Of a stretch of 64,000 nt of DNA, positions 11,949 to 22,709 are shown piece by piece. Both the position numbers and the translations under genes were made by a program. Below the pieces are notes generated by a model. It saw nothing but the letters and a program-made list of their open reading frames with translations, had not been told where the DNA came from and did no database searches. Positions within the stretch are counted from its first letter, which is position 1. Each line of letters starts with the position of its first letter. Where the stretch lies: positions 10,251,553-10,315,552 of the forward strand of contig NC_048305.1 of the NCBI RefSeq assembly GCF_013100865.1, written 5' to 3'. Source of the stretch: Trachemys scripta elegans (Eukaryota; Chordata; Testudines; Emydidae).

Positions 11949-12136
11949 CACCTCTACCCCGATATAACGCTGTCCTCAGGAGCCAAAAAATCTTACCGCG
12001 TTATAGGTGAAACGGTGTTATATCGAACTTGCTTTGATCCGCCGGAGTGTGCAGCCCCGCCCCCCTGGAGTGCTGCTTTACCACGTTATATCCGAATTCG
12101 TGTTATATCAGGTCACTTTATATCAGGGTAGAGGTG
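11949..12136. mobile_element. Mariner-type MITE with TA target duplication, 188 bp
   Basis: The left end CACCTCTACCCCGATATAA and the inverted right end CACCTCTACCCTGATATAA differ at one position. Both ends are flanked by TA (11947-11948 and 12137-12138), the Tc1/mariner insertion signature. The interior has further copies of the gttatatc/gatataac motif and no coding capacity. It sits 650 bp upstream of TRPC7 exon 2. Confidence 0.82.
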
Positions 12137-12785
12137 TAATTGTTCTCATTTGTGGATTGGGAAATGACATCAGGACCGATTGTTTGTTTGTTTTTTAGAA
12201 AAAGTAACAAAAAAAAGAAAAAAAGCCCACAGAACAATAATAATTAAAAGAATATATAGGCCATTTTTTTTTAAATATAGGAGAATAGATAATGGGCCAG
12301 CTCCTGCTAATACTGCTTCTAGCATTCCAAACCTCTGCCCTGCTTCCAACAGTACCGTTTAAAAATGATAACAAAATCAACCTGACAAATTTCCTGCCAT
12401 GAAAATGTTTCTTCTTTTTTTCTGAATGTGAAACTACTCCACACCAAACAAACAATTACAGAGAATCCATATGCTGGGTGAGCAATATTCAGCCCTAGAT
12501 CACTGACTGGCATGAAGGATGAATAGTGTGTTGCCAACAGAGCATCACCACTTGTTTCATCTGCTTGTTACATATTGGGGAACATTTTCAAAAGAGCCTA
12601 GGTAACTTAGGAGTCTAACTTTTTGGCACTTATTCAGTAATTTATCCAGCATGTATCCTAAACCATTTTAAACCATGTTAAATACAGGTCTTATAACAAC
12701 AGAACATTTTCAATATTATTTTCAGGTTACCTCAGATTAAAAATGGCTGAGAGGATAATCAAGCTTCCTTCCTGTCTTTGTGCAG

Positions 12786-13563
12786 GTTGGGAAACAGCAA
12801 CGCTAACAACATGCATCGAAGGCACACAACCCTTCGGGAGAAAGGCCGGAGACAGGCTATCCGAGGCCCAGCCTACATGTTTAACGAAAAGGGCACCAGC
12901 CTGACCGTGGAGGAAGAACGCTTCCTGGATTCTGCGGAATATGGCAACATCCCCGTGGTGCGGAAAATGCTGGAGGAGTCCAAAACCTTGAACTTTAATT
13001 GCGTTGATTACATGGGACAAAATGCCTTGCAGCTAGCGGTGGGGAATGAGCATTTGGAAGTGACTGAACTCCTTCTGAAAAAGGAGAATCTGGCTCGAGT
13101 TGGAGATGCGCTGCTGTTGGCCATCAGTAAGGGATACGTGCGCATTGTGGAAGCAATATTGAACCATCCAGCCTTTGCACAAGGGCAGCGTCTCACACTA
13201 AGCCCCCTTGAGCAGGAACTACGCGATGATGATTTTTATGCGTATGATGAAGATGGAACTCGGTTTTCTCATGACATCACCCCCATAATACTCGCTGCTC
13301 ATTGCCAAGAGTATGAAATTGTTCATATCTTGCTTCTGAAAGGGGCACGGATAGAAAGGCCCCATGACTACTTCTGCAAGTGCAATGAATGTGCCGAGAA
13401 GCAGAGGAAAGATTCCTTCAGTCACTCTCGATCGAGAATGAATGCCTACAAAGGATTAGCAAGTGCCGCTTATTTGTCTCTTTCTAGTGAAGACCCCGTT
13501 CTTACTGCTTTAGAACTAAGCAATGAATTGGCAAGACTAGCCAACATTGAAACTGAATTTAAG
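12786..13563 (+). CDS. TRPC7: TRPC7 exon 2: ankyrin repeats and start of linker region
   Basis: TRPC7 is a plasma-membrane, diacylglycerol-activated, non-selective calcium-permeable channel subunit working downstream of Gq/phospholipase C in homo- or heterotetramers with TRPC3 and TRPC6. This exon encodes residues 2-260 with its first base completing ATG. Visible features are a basic N-terminus (RRHTTLREKGRRQA, residues 12-25); four ankyrin-like repeats at about 44-75, 76-102, 103-130 and 164-192; the zinc-site motif H194-x3-C198-x-C200-x2-C203; and SFSHSRSR (211-218) with the conserved ASAAYLSLSSEDPV block (227-239). It is TRPC7 rather than TRPC3 because it reads NFNCVDY and AFAQGQRLTLSP, where I recall TRPC3 having NVNCVDY and a different loop. 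The acceptor is tgtgcag|G and the donor is AAG|gtaatt. No frameshift or stop is present, so it looks functional. Retaining the intron would add ten residues and then stop. Confidence 0.96.
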
Positions 13564-13964
13564 GTAATTCAACCTAAAAGGTTTTCCTTCAGCTAAATGT
13601 GTTAATAGTGGCATATATTTTCCATGTGAAAGAGTGTTGGTCAGAAAATCAGGGCTCAGAAAGAACATCCTGAAAATTCAAAGCAAGGAATCAAATTCTA
13701 GGTCAGCCTCAGATTAAGGGAAATCTTGGTCAGAATTTAGGTTCAATTAGAGCTTCCATCAGAAATGTGAAATATGATACATGCTTTTCAGGAGAAAAAA
13801 ATGCTTCCAGTTCTCCTACCATTATAAGAAAAACCTCAGATTGAGATTTTTTCCCCCATTTCTAGAAGTGACAATCCACTAGAATCTAATAAATGCTATT
13901 TTACTCTGAAAGCCAGGCATTAAAGTTCAAGTATTTACATATTAGATGATTTACTATGTTAGAG

Positions 13965-14050
13965 AGGGTCTTGTGGCACCTTTGAGACTAACAGAAGTAC
14001 TGGGAGCATAAGCTTTCGTGGGTAAGAACCTCACTTCTTCAGATGCAAGA
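13965..14050 (+). mobile_element. Partial copy of hairpin repeat, left of assembly gap
   Basis: The segment from agggtcttgtggcacc to ttcagatgcaaga is the same sequence as part of the full left arm at 14064-14197. It is truncated at its left end and runs straight into the N gap. Just before it, tactatgttagag (13952-13964) is repeated immediately after the hairpin at 14330-14342, so this part and the hairpin together behave like a single insertion. Confidence 0.75.
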
Positions 14051-14063
14051 NNNNNNNNNNNNN
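14051..14063. other. Assembly gap, 13 N
   Basis: Thirteen unknown bases lie between two copies of the same repeat arm. A long near-perfect inverted repeat follows directly, a structure that commonly breaks assemblies. The copy number and order of arms around the gap should be treated as unreliable. Confidence 0.95.
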
Positions 14064-14333
14064 AGTATCAGAGGGGTAGCCGTGTTAGTCTGAATCTGTA
14101 AAAAGCAACAGAGGGTCCTGTGGCACCTTTGAGACTAACAGAAGTACTGGGAGCATAAGCTTTCGTGGGTAAGAACCTCACTTCTTCAGATGCAAGACAT
14201 CTTGCATCTGAAGAAGTGAGGTTCTTACCCACGAAAGCTTATGCTCCCAGTACTTCTGTTAGTCTCAAAGGTGCCACAAGACCCTCTGTTGCTTTTTACA
14301 GATTCAGACTAACACGGCTACCCCTCTGATACT
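14064..14333. mobile_element. Head-to-head inverted repeat, 134-bp arms with 2-bp spacer
   Basis: The left arm (14064-14197) starts agtatcagaggggtagccg. The right arm (14200-14333) is its reverse complement with a single obvious mismatch (ggtcctg versus ggtcttg), and the spacer is ca. The repeat unit includes tgttagtctgaatctg and agctttcgtgggtaagaacc, a sequence widely dispersed in reptile genomes. A single right-arm-orientation copy lies at 49286-49386. The unit has no coding capacity. Extruded or transcribed, the pair would form a very long stem. Confidence 0.88.
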
Positions 14334-14459
14334 ATGTTAGAGGGGACAACTGGAAAATATGATTCCCCCCTCCTCTCTTCACCAACACCATGTTGAATGT
14401 AAAAAAAAATGAGGGCAAAGCAGCCATTTTAAGTCCCTGTGGAAATGTCATTATCTCCT

Positions 14460-14888
14460 AAATTCCTACATATTTGCACAGAGCTGGGCAAATCTTTTTC
14501 AGTAAATAGTCAATTTGGTGTAATAAGTATATTAAGCAAGTTTTGGGGAACTAAAACTATTCGTGAATTTGGATCAAATTTGGCCAATATTTTCAGTGAA
14601 TTTTTTTTCAGAAATGTTAAAAAGCTTCATTTTGACATTTTCAAAATGAACCATTTAAACACTTGTTTGGAAATGACATTTTAGAAATGCAATTTCATTT
14701 AGGAAATGGCAGTTTGGAACAAAGTTTGAAACATTTTGTTCAACCCAAACAAAACATTTTTGGGTTATTCATTTGGGTGAGGGGGGGAAAAAAAACAAAC
14801 AAACAAAAAATCAGTTCTGGGTCAAAACAAACCAATTTCCCCCCCAGATTTTTCAAACCAAAAAAGTCAATTATTAACTCATCTCTAA
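14460..14888. repeat. AT-rich dispersed element (fragment)
   Basis: This segment is rich in runs such as cattttcaaaatg, gaaacattttg, ttgggtcaaaac and tttttcaaacc. It opens with gagctgggcaaat and closes with taactcatctctaat. The composition and the style of its ends match the segments at 28375-28772 and 62480-62870, and I take them as one old non-autonomous family. The boundaries are uncertain. Confidence 0.42.
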
Positions 14889-15358
14889 TTTTGATGAGAG
14901 ACGGAGAGAGATGGCAAGACTTCATGCCTTGTATTCTTCTCAGTAGCCCATTTCAACTCTTTACCTGCCCGTTTGCAACTGTTTTCTCTTGTATAGGCAT
15001 TAAGATAGAGGTGAAAGGGCACAGGAGTTCTGAATATTGGAGTGGCAGAAAATATCATAAAGAGCATTTAAAATGCGTTAACTACATATGATTGGTAGCA
15101 TACTACTTCTGAAATTCAGAACTCTCTGTTTTTGAAAGCTAAGCTGAGGTCATCTTCACCTTTTAACATATTGTAAGAAAACCCCCAGCTATCCAGAACT
15201 CGTACAGTGCACACCATCGCCACTCAGAACTTCATTGTGTCAGAACGATTGAAAGATGGATTTTCCTGCTCCAAAAGCAAAGGCTCCCATGTCTTGTGCT
15301 GAAGGACGATCTGTTTGGGAATCACTGATCTAGATTGCTGCCAGACAAATTAGAAGTG

Positions 15359-15600
15359 GATAGCCCAGTGGTTAGGGTGTTACTTCAGGACTTGGGAGAC
15401 CCAGCTTCAATTGCCTGCTCTACTACATCCTTTCTGTGTGACTTTAGGCAAGTCACTTAGCCTCTCTGTGCCTCAGTTTCCCTCTGTAAAATGGGGACTT
15501 CCCCACCTTGCTGAGATGTTGTGAGAAGAAATACATTTAAAGAATGAGATGCTCAGTTAACTATAGTGATGGGTGCCAGATAAGTATCTTAGGTATATAT
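15359..15600 (+). mobile_element. MIR-type SINE, near full length
   Basis: It starts with a tRNA-like box (tagcccagtggttagggtg), contains the MIR core gactttaggcaagtcactta followed by gcctctctgtgcctcagttt and tctgtaaaatgggga, and ends in an L2-like tail. MIRs are ancient tRNA-derived SINEs shared by amniotes. This copy is well preserved over both head and core. Confidence 0.85.
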
Positions 15601-16289
15601 ACAAGTTGGTTTATCAGATTAAGAATCCATTATACCTACTCTGATTCAAATTACAAAGGTGGCACATCAAATACTTTTTGCTCTTCAGATATTGCACTCT
15701 TCAGTTGAAATCTTGATGTGCTTCTTTAGATGAAGAGTAGTCATGGGTGGAGGAACACAAGGGGGAGGAGGAACACAAGGAGGTAATTCTGAAAAGTTCC
15801 TCTAAGACTATTCTGTTTTGCTGCATTGTAAACTTCTTAACTCTCTCCTGCAAGTTATTCAACATCACCATTATGACGATGAGATTGCAAATGTCCTATG
15901 ACATTTGCAACATTTTGCTAAATCAGTAGCGTGGTTCAAGAAGTTGCGGTCTTCCAGGCTAAAATAAATTGATCATAAAAACTTAATTTCTATGGCCCAG
16001 TCACCAGTTTATGAAAGTTTTCTGGCTAATGTACAGCTACAACTCTGGTCAGTAACATAAATGCAATAAAAGTCTAGGTTGTCAGTAAATTGGGGTAGGA
16101 TGCCAGCGAGGAATCCATTATTTTTTTTTAATTTGAAAAACCATTCAAGTGTTCAAGTATCGTTTTCAGAATTCCTCACCAGACATTCTCTGAATTAGAA
16201 GTGACAAGAGCTGTATATCTTTTCAAGAGTTGCCTTCTAAATTAACTAGAATCATTATTATACTGGCAAGATGATTGATCCCCTTTGGA

Positions 16290-16505
16290 AATAAAATTAA
16301 GAGCCAGATTCTGCAAACTTTTACCCAGGCAAATAAGGAATTGCAGGATCGGATTCCAACACAACGGTGTAAAAATGTAAAAAGGGAGATTTACATGCAT
16401 TGGGGATCCAATCTTGCAACACTTACTCATGGAAGTAGTCCATACATAAGCAGTCCCATTAATTTCAGTGAGACTACCTTCATGAGGAACACTGCAGGAT
16501 CAAAC
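16290..16505. repeat. Dispersed repeat with terminal similarity
   Basis: Blocks such as agccagattctgcaaac, gaattgcaggatcgg, atccaatcttgcaacac and aacactgcaggatcaaac recur in mixed orientation around a cagtcccattaatttcagtg core. This resembles a class of old reptilian elements containing cctgcaaggtgctgag and cattgacttcaatggg blocks. A shorter member is at 42480-42580. No duplication was seen. Confidence 0.4.
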
Positions 16506-18270
16506 CCACAGTTAGCGGTATTAGTATCTCATTAATGTTCCAGCTCCCATCCAGTAGAAAAGGGCATGCTATTTCATTTAAGGGGCATCAGCGGCTTTCA
16601 GCATTACATGGCTGTCAGCTCTGATAAATCTCTCCATGCTTAACTGTAAATATATTTTTACCAGAACCTGGTTCTTGCTCTAGACCAGATCTACCATATG
16701 AAGGAATCCTCCTGACGTTACCAACAAAGAGGAGATAATATACGATGGGGTTGGATACTTTAGAAACACCTGAGATTATGAGAGAGCCATAGACAGACAG
16801 GGATATAAGGTGTTATGAAACTTTCCATCATCTCCACTCATATTTGTTTGTGATGGGTTTCCCATTCCTGTCTCTTTGTGGAAGGTCCTCTGTATCACAT
16901 GGAAAGATCTAGAAAACATTACTCATAGTTTTATTTCACATTTCCATAATCTTTTAATTTAGCCTCTAGAGTCAGTGACATGCAAAGTTTCAAGGACTTC
17001 AAACATATTTATAATGTAGGAATCTATATATTTTCTCATTTCTCAATTTTCTCACCTTAACCGTATAGATGGGACACAGAATTAGGTACTAATACAGCTA
17101 ATTTAAAATCTTTACAGAAGGTAGCATTGGGATTTGTGAAAGAAGGTCCATGGGTGACATTTTGTGAGATTTTGTTCATAGACAGAAGACATTTTTGATT
17201 GCTGATTTTTTTTAAAGTCCTGGTGAGACTTGTATAATGATAGCAAATCTGCAAAATGTAATGAAATCAGGCAAGCTTTTAATAACATTTCTCAATCTTG
17301 AAAAAAAAAAAAAAAGAATTGTTACTCAATTTTTACCTTTAGTTGCCTATATCTGTACTTACTAACAATCTAAAATCCAAAATCATTATCCTCTGGACTA
17401 TTATATTCATACAACCTCAGTAGCACACTGTCTTGCAGAACATACTTGATAGTAGAGAGAAACACTACCTCCAACTGAAGCGCATGATTTAACTTTTAAA
17501 GATGGCGGCAGGCAGATAATCAGCAGTGAGATTATTTTTCCTTCTTTTGAAGAAATTCACAGCATAAGGGGATAATAAATATGTGCCTATTTTTCAGCTC
17601 TTTTCACTACTCCAAGTGTATTTTATACAATAATGGTATTCAGCATGTAAGATTAGCTCATAGCCCCACGCAGAAATTACATTTTTGGGGTGTGTAAATT
17701 CGATGTACAAGTGACAGTTGAAATAGTTTTTAGACACATGAATTTCTGATGGTGAGTAAAAATTGGTGAAGTTCAGTTGCTCTGGTTATGAGAGGCCAAA
17801 TAAATTAGGCGAGGCAAATGAGGAGGCATTCATTTCAGCATAGCTGAGCGAGAATTTATTATCAATTCCCATTTACAACAATGGGAGCTGCATGGCTAAC
17901 TCTCAGCCTAAAACACTACCAAACTTACCTTAAATTACTTTACACAGTGGGACACAGACAATAGATCAAACTACAATGTGGCAGATTCACACTGTAGAGG
18001 AACAGCTACTCTTTGGTCCCAGGGAGCCTACACACGTTTGAGGGGACAAGTTCAGTCTCTGGTAGCTAATTCTTTGCATTTTACCTCCCTTCCATTGTCA
18101 CTATAAACTCCTCCGTTGAACTCTATGGTTTTTTTAGTTTGGTTCACTAGCAAGATCAGGATAGTCTGTTGTCATGTTGCTTCCTAGATATTAAGTAAAG
18201 GTATCAGAATGAAGATTTGCAGGAGGCAGAGTGAAACTGACAGGGCAACGAATAGTAATATACATACTAG

Positions 18271-18350
18271 CCCTGATATTCACTTAATGTAAATCAGTGT
18301 AGCTCCACTGAAGTCAATGGACGTTTATCAATTCACACCAGCTGAGGATC
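18271..18350. repeat. Short hairpin repeat (copy 1 of a family in this window)
   Basis: Contains taaatcagtgtagctccac, tgaagtcaatgg and ttcacaccagctgagg, an inverted arrangement around a gaagtcaatgg centre. Similar segments occur at 21021, 55344, 57371, 58046, 59205 and 62290. Old non-coding dispersed element. Confidence 0.5.
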
Positions 18351-18548
18351 ATGACCACTAATTAGAATGAATGCAAATAGGATGGACCAGCATTGCTTCA
18401 GATGATATGGGAAGCGAGTGTCTGCTTTGCCAAGGTTTATTGATGAATAAGGCCTGAAAAAAGACATATGAGGGATAGCAATATTAATGGTATTGGACTG
18501 ATTTTATGTTTCATGACCTTCCTTAGACTTTTGCAGCTCCAATGTCTT

Positions 18549-18572
18549 AAAAAAAAAAAAAAAAAAAAAAAA
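18549..18572 (+). repeat. Poly(A) run
   Basis: Twenty-four A in a row within intron 2. No adjacent SINE or processed sequence is apparent upstream, so its origin is unclear. Confidence 0.9.
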
Positions 18573-18979
18573 GCTCCCTTATTAATGCTAAAGGAAAAGA
18601 AAGCTGTTTGAGATGCAGCTGCATGGTTCTGAAATGAAATTACTGAATTAAAAAAAGCAAAAAGCAAAATATATTCAATGAAATGTTAAACTGGCTGTTT
18701 GTATTGACGATTCTCTTGCCTGCCTCTGGCAGGCTCACATTGTAGTTCTATGAAAGGACTTGGTGACTAGCCTGGAAAGGAAAAAATCATTACAAATGTG
18801 GGTTTTTGAAAGTTTATGAAAGGTAGAAGTCGAGGGAGTGTTCGTGGGGCATTTATGCATGGTTTATATGCAGATTTGGCAGGGGCGGGGGGAATACCAC
18901 TCCTTCCAAGCAAAAGCTCTGTGAGAAAAAAGTGTTCATGTTTGTATGCTTCAACAAGCTAAAGCACATACCCTTCTGG

Positions 18980-19335
18980 TCTGATTCTGGGAGTAATTTA
19001 GCTGACGTCAGTGGGGCTGATTCTGCATTGTCATGTGCCCACTTTATGTAAAGGCAGCAGCTCTCCCATTGGGTTTTACATCTACTGTAGGGGCTTCCTC
19101 TGACAATGTGCTGGTGTAGCCAGTTCTATATTGCTCTACTCTCAGGGCTCCCAGGGTGGAGGGCATGCTGGGGGCCCAGGTGGGGTGTGTGTGGCTGGAG
19201 CACTTGTGCTCTCTCTTTTCTGCTGACACAATGGGTTTTTGTGGGGCCAAGCATGACTAAAAGCAGCCCTGAGACTGCTCTAATTTATGTCAGGTGCTGG
19301 GTAAATTCAGAGTTAGCTTCAGAATATGGTAAGGG
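18980..19335. repeat. Dispersed repeat sharing blocks with 21370-21750
   Basis: The segment contains gagactgctctaatttatgt near 19270. Its reverse complement (19 of 20 bases) is present near 21568 as ggcataaattagagcagtct. Both segments also carry gggccagattct- or ggtctgattctggg-type starts. I infer two copies, in opposite orientation, of one old element. The boundaries are approximate. Confidence 0.42.
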
Positions 19336-21020
19336 CTAGGGTTGGGTTGATGTTTCCCTGGAGCCCTGCTATCTGCTGTTACATGGAACCTCATGATGCC
19401 TCTTATATCAAGTTACTTTTTAAGAGCTGAACTTCCCTCTAAGCAAAACACTTAATCATTATCTTATTTTAAAACATTGACTCTCCTAACTACTCATACA
19501 TGAGAATCCTAAACAAAGAAAGAAAGGGATTATAAATTATGTATCAAACTTTAACTGGTTTAGAATATGTTGCAGAATGAAGCCCTAAGATATTAAGAAT
19601 TGCAAAAGCAAATCATTAAGAACAGCAAGTTACAACCTGCAGAATAATACTGTATAATGAGATTCTACCCTAGAATGTAGACACTCTGCAGCTTAATATG
19701 TTATCAAGCAGACCAAATTTTAATGTATTTAATTTACATGGGTTTATATTATTTTGTATTAAGAATGAACTATAATTTATAAAGTTAAATAGTAATCACA
19801 TATACCCACAGTCTGGCACCACTACTTACTCCTGTTGAGAAATATTTTACGGCAATAGTATTCCCATTTAAATGAAGGGTGGCAGCATCTGGCCTTTAGT
19901 CAGAATAAGAAGAAATCTGCACTCACCTACGCACTAAATCTTGCTTCTCTTACACATGCAAGTAGTGCTGTTAAAGTCACTTCTAGCAAGAATAAAGTTT
20001 GCAGTATTTGTCCCACCCTTTGCATACAAGTCAATAGGAGTTGCACTCATGTACCTGAAAGCAGGATGTGTCTAGTGAAAACCCTTTTAAATGTCACCTT
20101 CATATAATGCAATATGTAAATTTCTTCACAAGTACCATCTGCAAACAACCAGGTGACTCATTTCTTAAATTGGAAAGTGGAATTTCCAAGAGCAGAGTCA
20201 GTATAAAAGTTGGCTATAAGCTCATTGATCTCTTTACAGGATTATATGTTTAGCAAACATTTTGATGGCAATGCCCTTGTGGAGATCTTTGACATAAATA
20301 TCAAACTCAATTTAATGCTACTGTATACAAGTTATGAAAAGGGTGAGGGAAATGTAGCACAAACTGGCCTTTATCTAACTGTTTACTCTCTCTTCTCCCC
20401 TGGGATTACCCTCTCCCTCTTTTCTTCTACTGAGATCCAATATGAAAGGCAGGTCTCTTTTAGAACACCGCATTCTCCCTAAATAGCATTCAAGCTGCAT
20501 GCTTCAGAATCGCTAAATGTCCTTTGTGATAAAGACAGCATCATCCAAATCATTCCATATAGCGATCTAAGCAAATTAAATTACATGGTGGCAAAGGAGG
20601 ATATGAAAAGATCTCACCAATCAGAAGTGTTATAATAAGCTCTCCATTCACATTGATTAAAACGTTACTGCAGATATGATCAAAGCCACCACCTGGAACA
20701 CATATGGGGTATGGGCCTTGTTTATTAATCCTGCCAGACTTGTCAATTCCTCTACTTCAGTTAACACAGGAACATATTTTTCTTTCACTCATCCCCCACT
20801 GGCTTCCATTGCTGCTCTACCTGTTGTCCTGTATATTTACAGATCTTTGAAAACTAATGGGACAACTGTTCAGAAAGACCCAAACCCACAATCTAACTTT
20901 GCACCTGCTGTTTTGGGCCTGGGACAGAGTCTTGTGAGTTCAGACATTTGCAGATGGCTGACTACCTGATTAGTGGGCTCTAATGACATTTGCAACAGCA
21001 AATCAAGTAATTGGACAGCC

Positions 21021-21094
21021 AGGGCCATATCCACAACAGGTGTAAATCAGTGCTAATGTCAATGGAGCTACACCAATTTGCACCAGCTGGTCCC
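21021..21094. repeat. Short hairpin repeat (copy 2)
   Basis: Contains gtgtaaatcagtgctaatg, tcaatggagctacacc and ttgcaccagctgg. These match the copy at 18271-18350 and form a partial inverted repeat. Confidence 0.5.
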
Positions 21095-21364
21095 TAAATG
21101 TTTAAAGTCACAATTAAATGTTCCCACACATGTCTCCTGCTATCAAACGGGAGTGCAAAATTGCAAGTGCAAATAGTACAGGAAGTTTTCCTATATTGTC
21201 TAGTTTAATAATTTTCCACTAAAAATTCTATTCCGATAGTTTTTTCTCATCTGGTGTGTACTGTTTAACATCTATAACATAATTGAAGTAAAGTTTTTAA
21301 GGGAAGTGAAATTCTAAACTCCCCCAGCATTGCCTGGATTTACTTTACACAAATGAAGACTCGG

Positions 21365-21750
21365 GGCCAGATTCTTCATTCTGATGGGGCCACTATGTCA
21401 CTAAAGCTGTGATCCTAAAGTTGGTCTTCCTGTGACCAGACAAGTAGATATTGCAACTCTTATGTGTCCTCCTGTGCCCAGCATAGGTGGTGTAACCAGG
21501 GAAACGGAGATTGACTGGGGAAATCTCTGGTGGCCACGTGGGCTCCTTGAGGCCATTAACAATTGGCATAAATTAGAGCAGTCTTCTGGTTGCTCTAAGT
21601 AATGCTGGTTGGACTAGCTTAGCATGTCATGGGCCAAGGTTGCGGTTCCACAAAAGGCTCCTTTGCATACTTGCTCCTGAGATCATGCTGTGTGTTTCTC
21701 AGCTGTAGCCGAAGATCTGGACCTGGCAGCCCTGTGATCCCGTTAAATGA
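21365..21750. repeat. Dispersed repeat, inverse copy of the 18980 segment
   Basis: Carries the block ggcataaattagagcagtct in opposite orientation to the segment at about 19270, and opens with ggccagattcttcattctg. No coding frame. The assignment rests on this cross-match only. Confidence 0.42.
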
Positions 21751-22497
21751 TATACTTGGCATGGATTGCTATGTACTTTGTCTGGCTCTTTTTATTGTGA
21801 TTTAAATGTAAGAGGCAATTATAGCAGTTCTCTTGGCTGAATCACCATCACTATGTGGGCCCACGGCATACAATTTGTGATTGATAAGCACAGAAGGAAG
21901 GCTCCTGATCTCGAAAAGTATAAGTGGAAAGCGCGTGGGAGTATCAGTAATTTGCCCTAGCCAGATTATTGACCCACTTCTCTCCAGATTCCATGCTTGC
22001 CTCTGGCCTTACATTTCCTTATGGTTATGAAGATGACTTTTTTTTAAAAAAATCACTTTTACACGGTGTCATATTATTGCTATTATCGTCTTATAGCAGA
22101 AAAATGATTGATTGCAATGGGCTGAAGCAGCTTACAGAGGATGCTTTTGAAATGAGTGAGATGGGGAAGATCTTTAACATGTGGCTTCAATAGTTTTAAA
22201 GTTAATTTAGAGCTTGTGAATGGTCCCAGGGTGTTTTCTCACAAAATAGCTACAGCTTGGATAGTGGCAATGAAAAGTGCTCTCTGTAACTCCACTACTT
22301 CTACTCACGTTCCTCAGCTCGGCTCCAGAGGCAACACCTGTTGGGGAAGATGGCTCAGTTCAGTTCCCACGCTCAGCCAGTCCTCGAGAATGGCAACAAA
22401 GGTGTCCGTTGGTGTTAGCTGCGACACTAGTATGAATGGTATTCTGTGGTAGCTGTCAAATAGCAACTGGATTGACATTACCACTTTGGAGGAAAGA

Positions 22498-22705
22498 GAG
22501 CCCAGTGGTTAAGGGTGATACCCTGGGACGTGGGAAGCCTGCATTTAATTCGCCCACTCTGACATAGCCTTCCGATATGACCTTGGAGTAGTCACTTAGT
22601 TTATCTGTTTTAGTTTCTCATCTGTAAAATTGGGATAATAGCACTCTCTATTGTGAGGATAAATACATTAAATATTCTGAGGTACTCAGATACCATTGTA
22701 ATACA
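22498..22705 (+). mobile_element. MIR-type SINE
   Basis: The segment shows gagcccagtggttaaggg, tgaccttggagtagtcactt and tctgtaaaattgggataata, followed by tgtgaggataaatacatt. All of these are in the order of a MIR element. It is more diverged than the copy at 15359. It abuts the candidate LTR that begins at 22710. Confidence 0.78.
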
Positions 22706-22709
22706 GGTC

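Larger units (their letters stand above)
6700..12785 (+). other. TRPC7: TRPC7 intron 1
   Basis: A 6086-bp intron with donor gtaagt and an acceptor preceded by the pyrimidine-rich cttccttcctgtctttgtgcag (about 12764-12785). Phase 2: it splits the start codon after AT. Recognisable contents are a dispersed hairpin-like repeat (about 9945-10215), a CR1 3' end (11660-11921) and a mariner-type MITE (11949-12136). I see nothing identifiable in 6720-9940, 10220-11650 or 12140-12760 apart from AT-rich sequence and short homopolymers. Confidence 0.85.

Noticed and set aside
12778..12786. Extending TRPC7 upstream in frame from TTG at 12778
   Set aside because: Those bases are the intron's acceptor (ctttgtgcag). 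The true upstream sequence comes from exon 1 by splicing.
14663..15091. 142-codon plus-strand open frame
   Set aside because: It runs through an AT-rich dispersed element into unrelated sequence and encodes low-complexity Lys/Asn/Phe-rich peptide.
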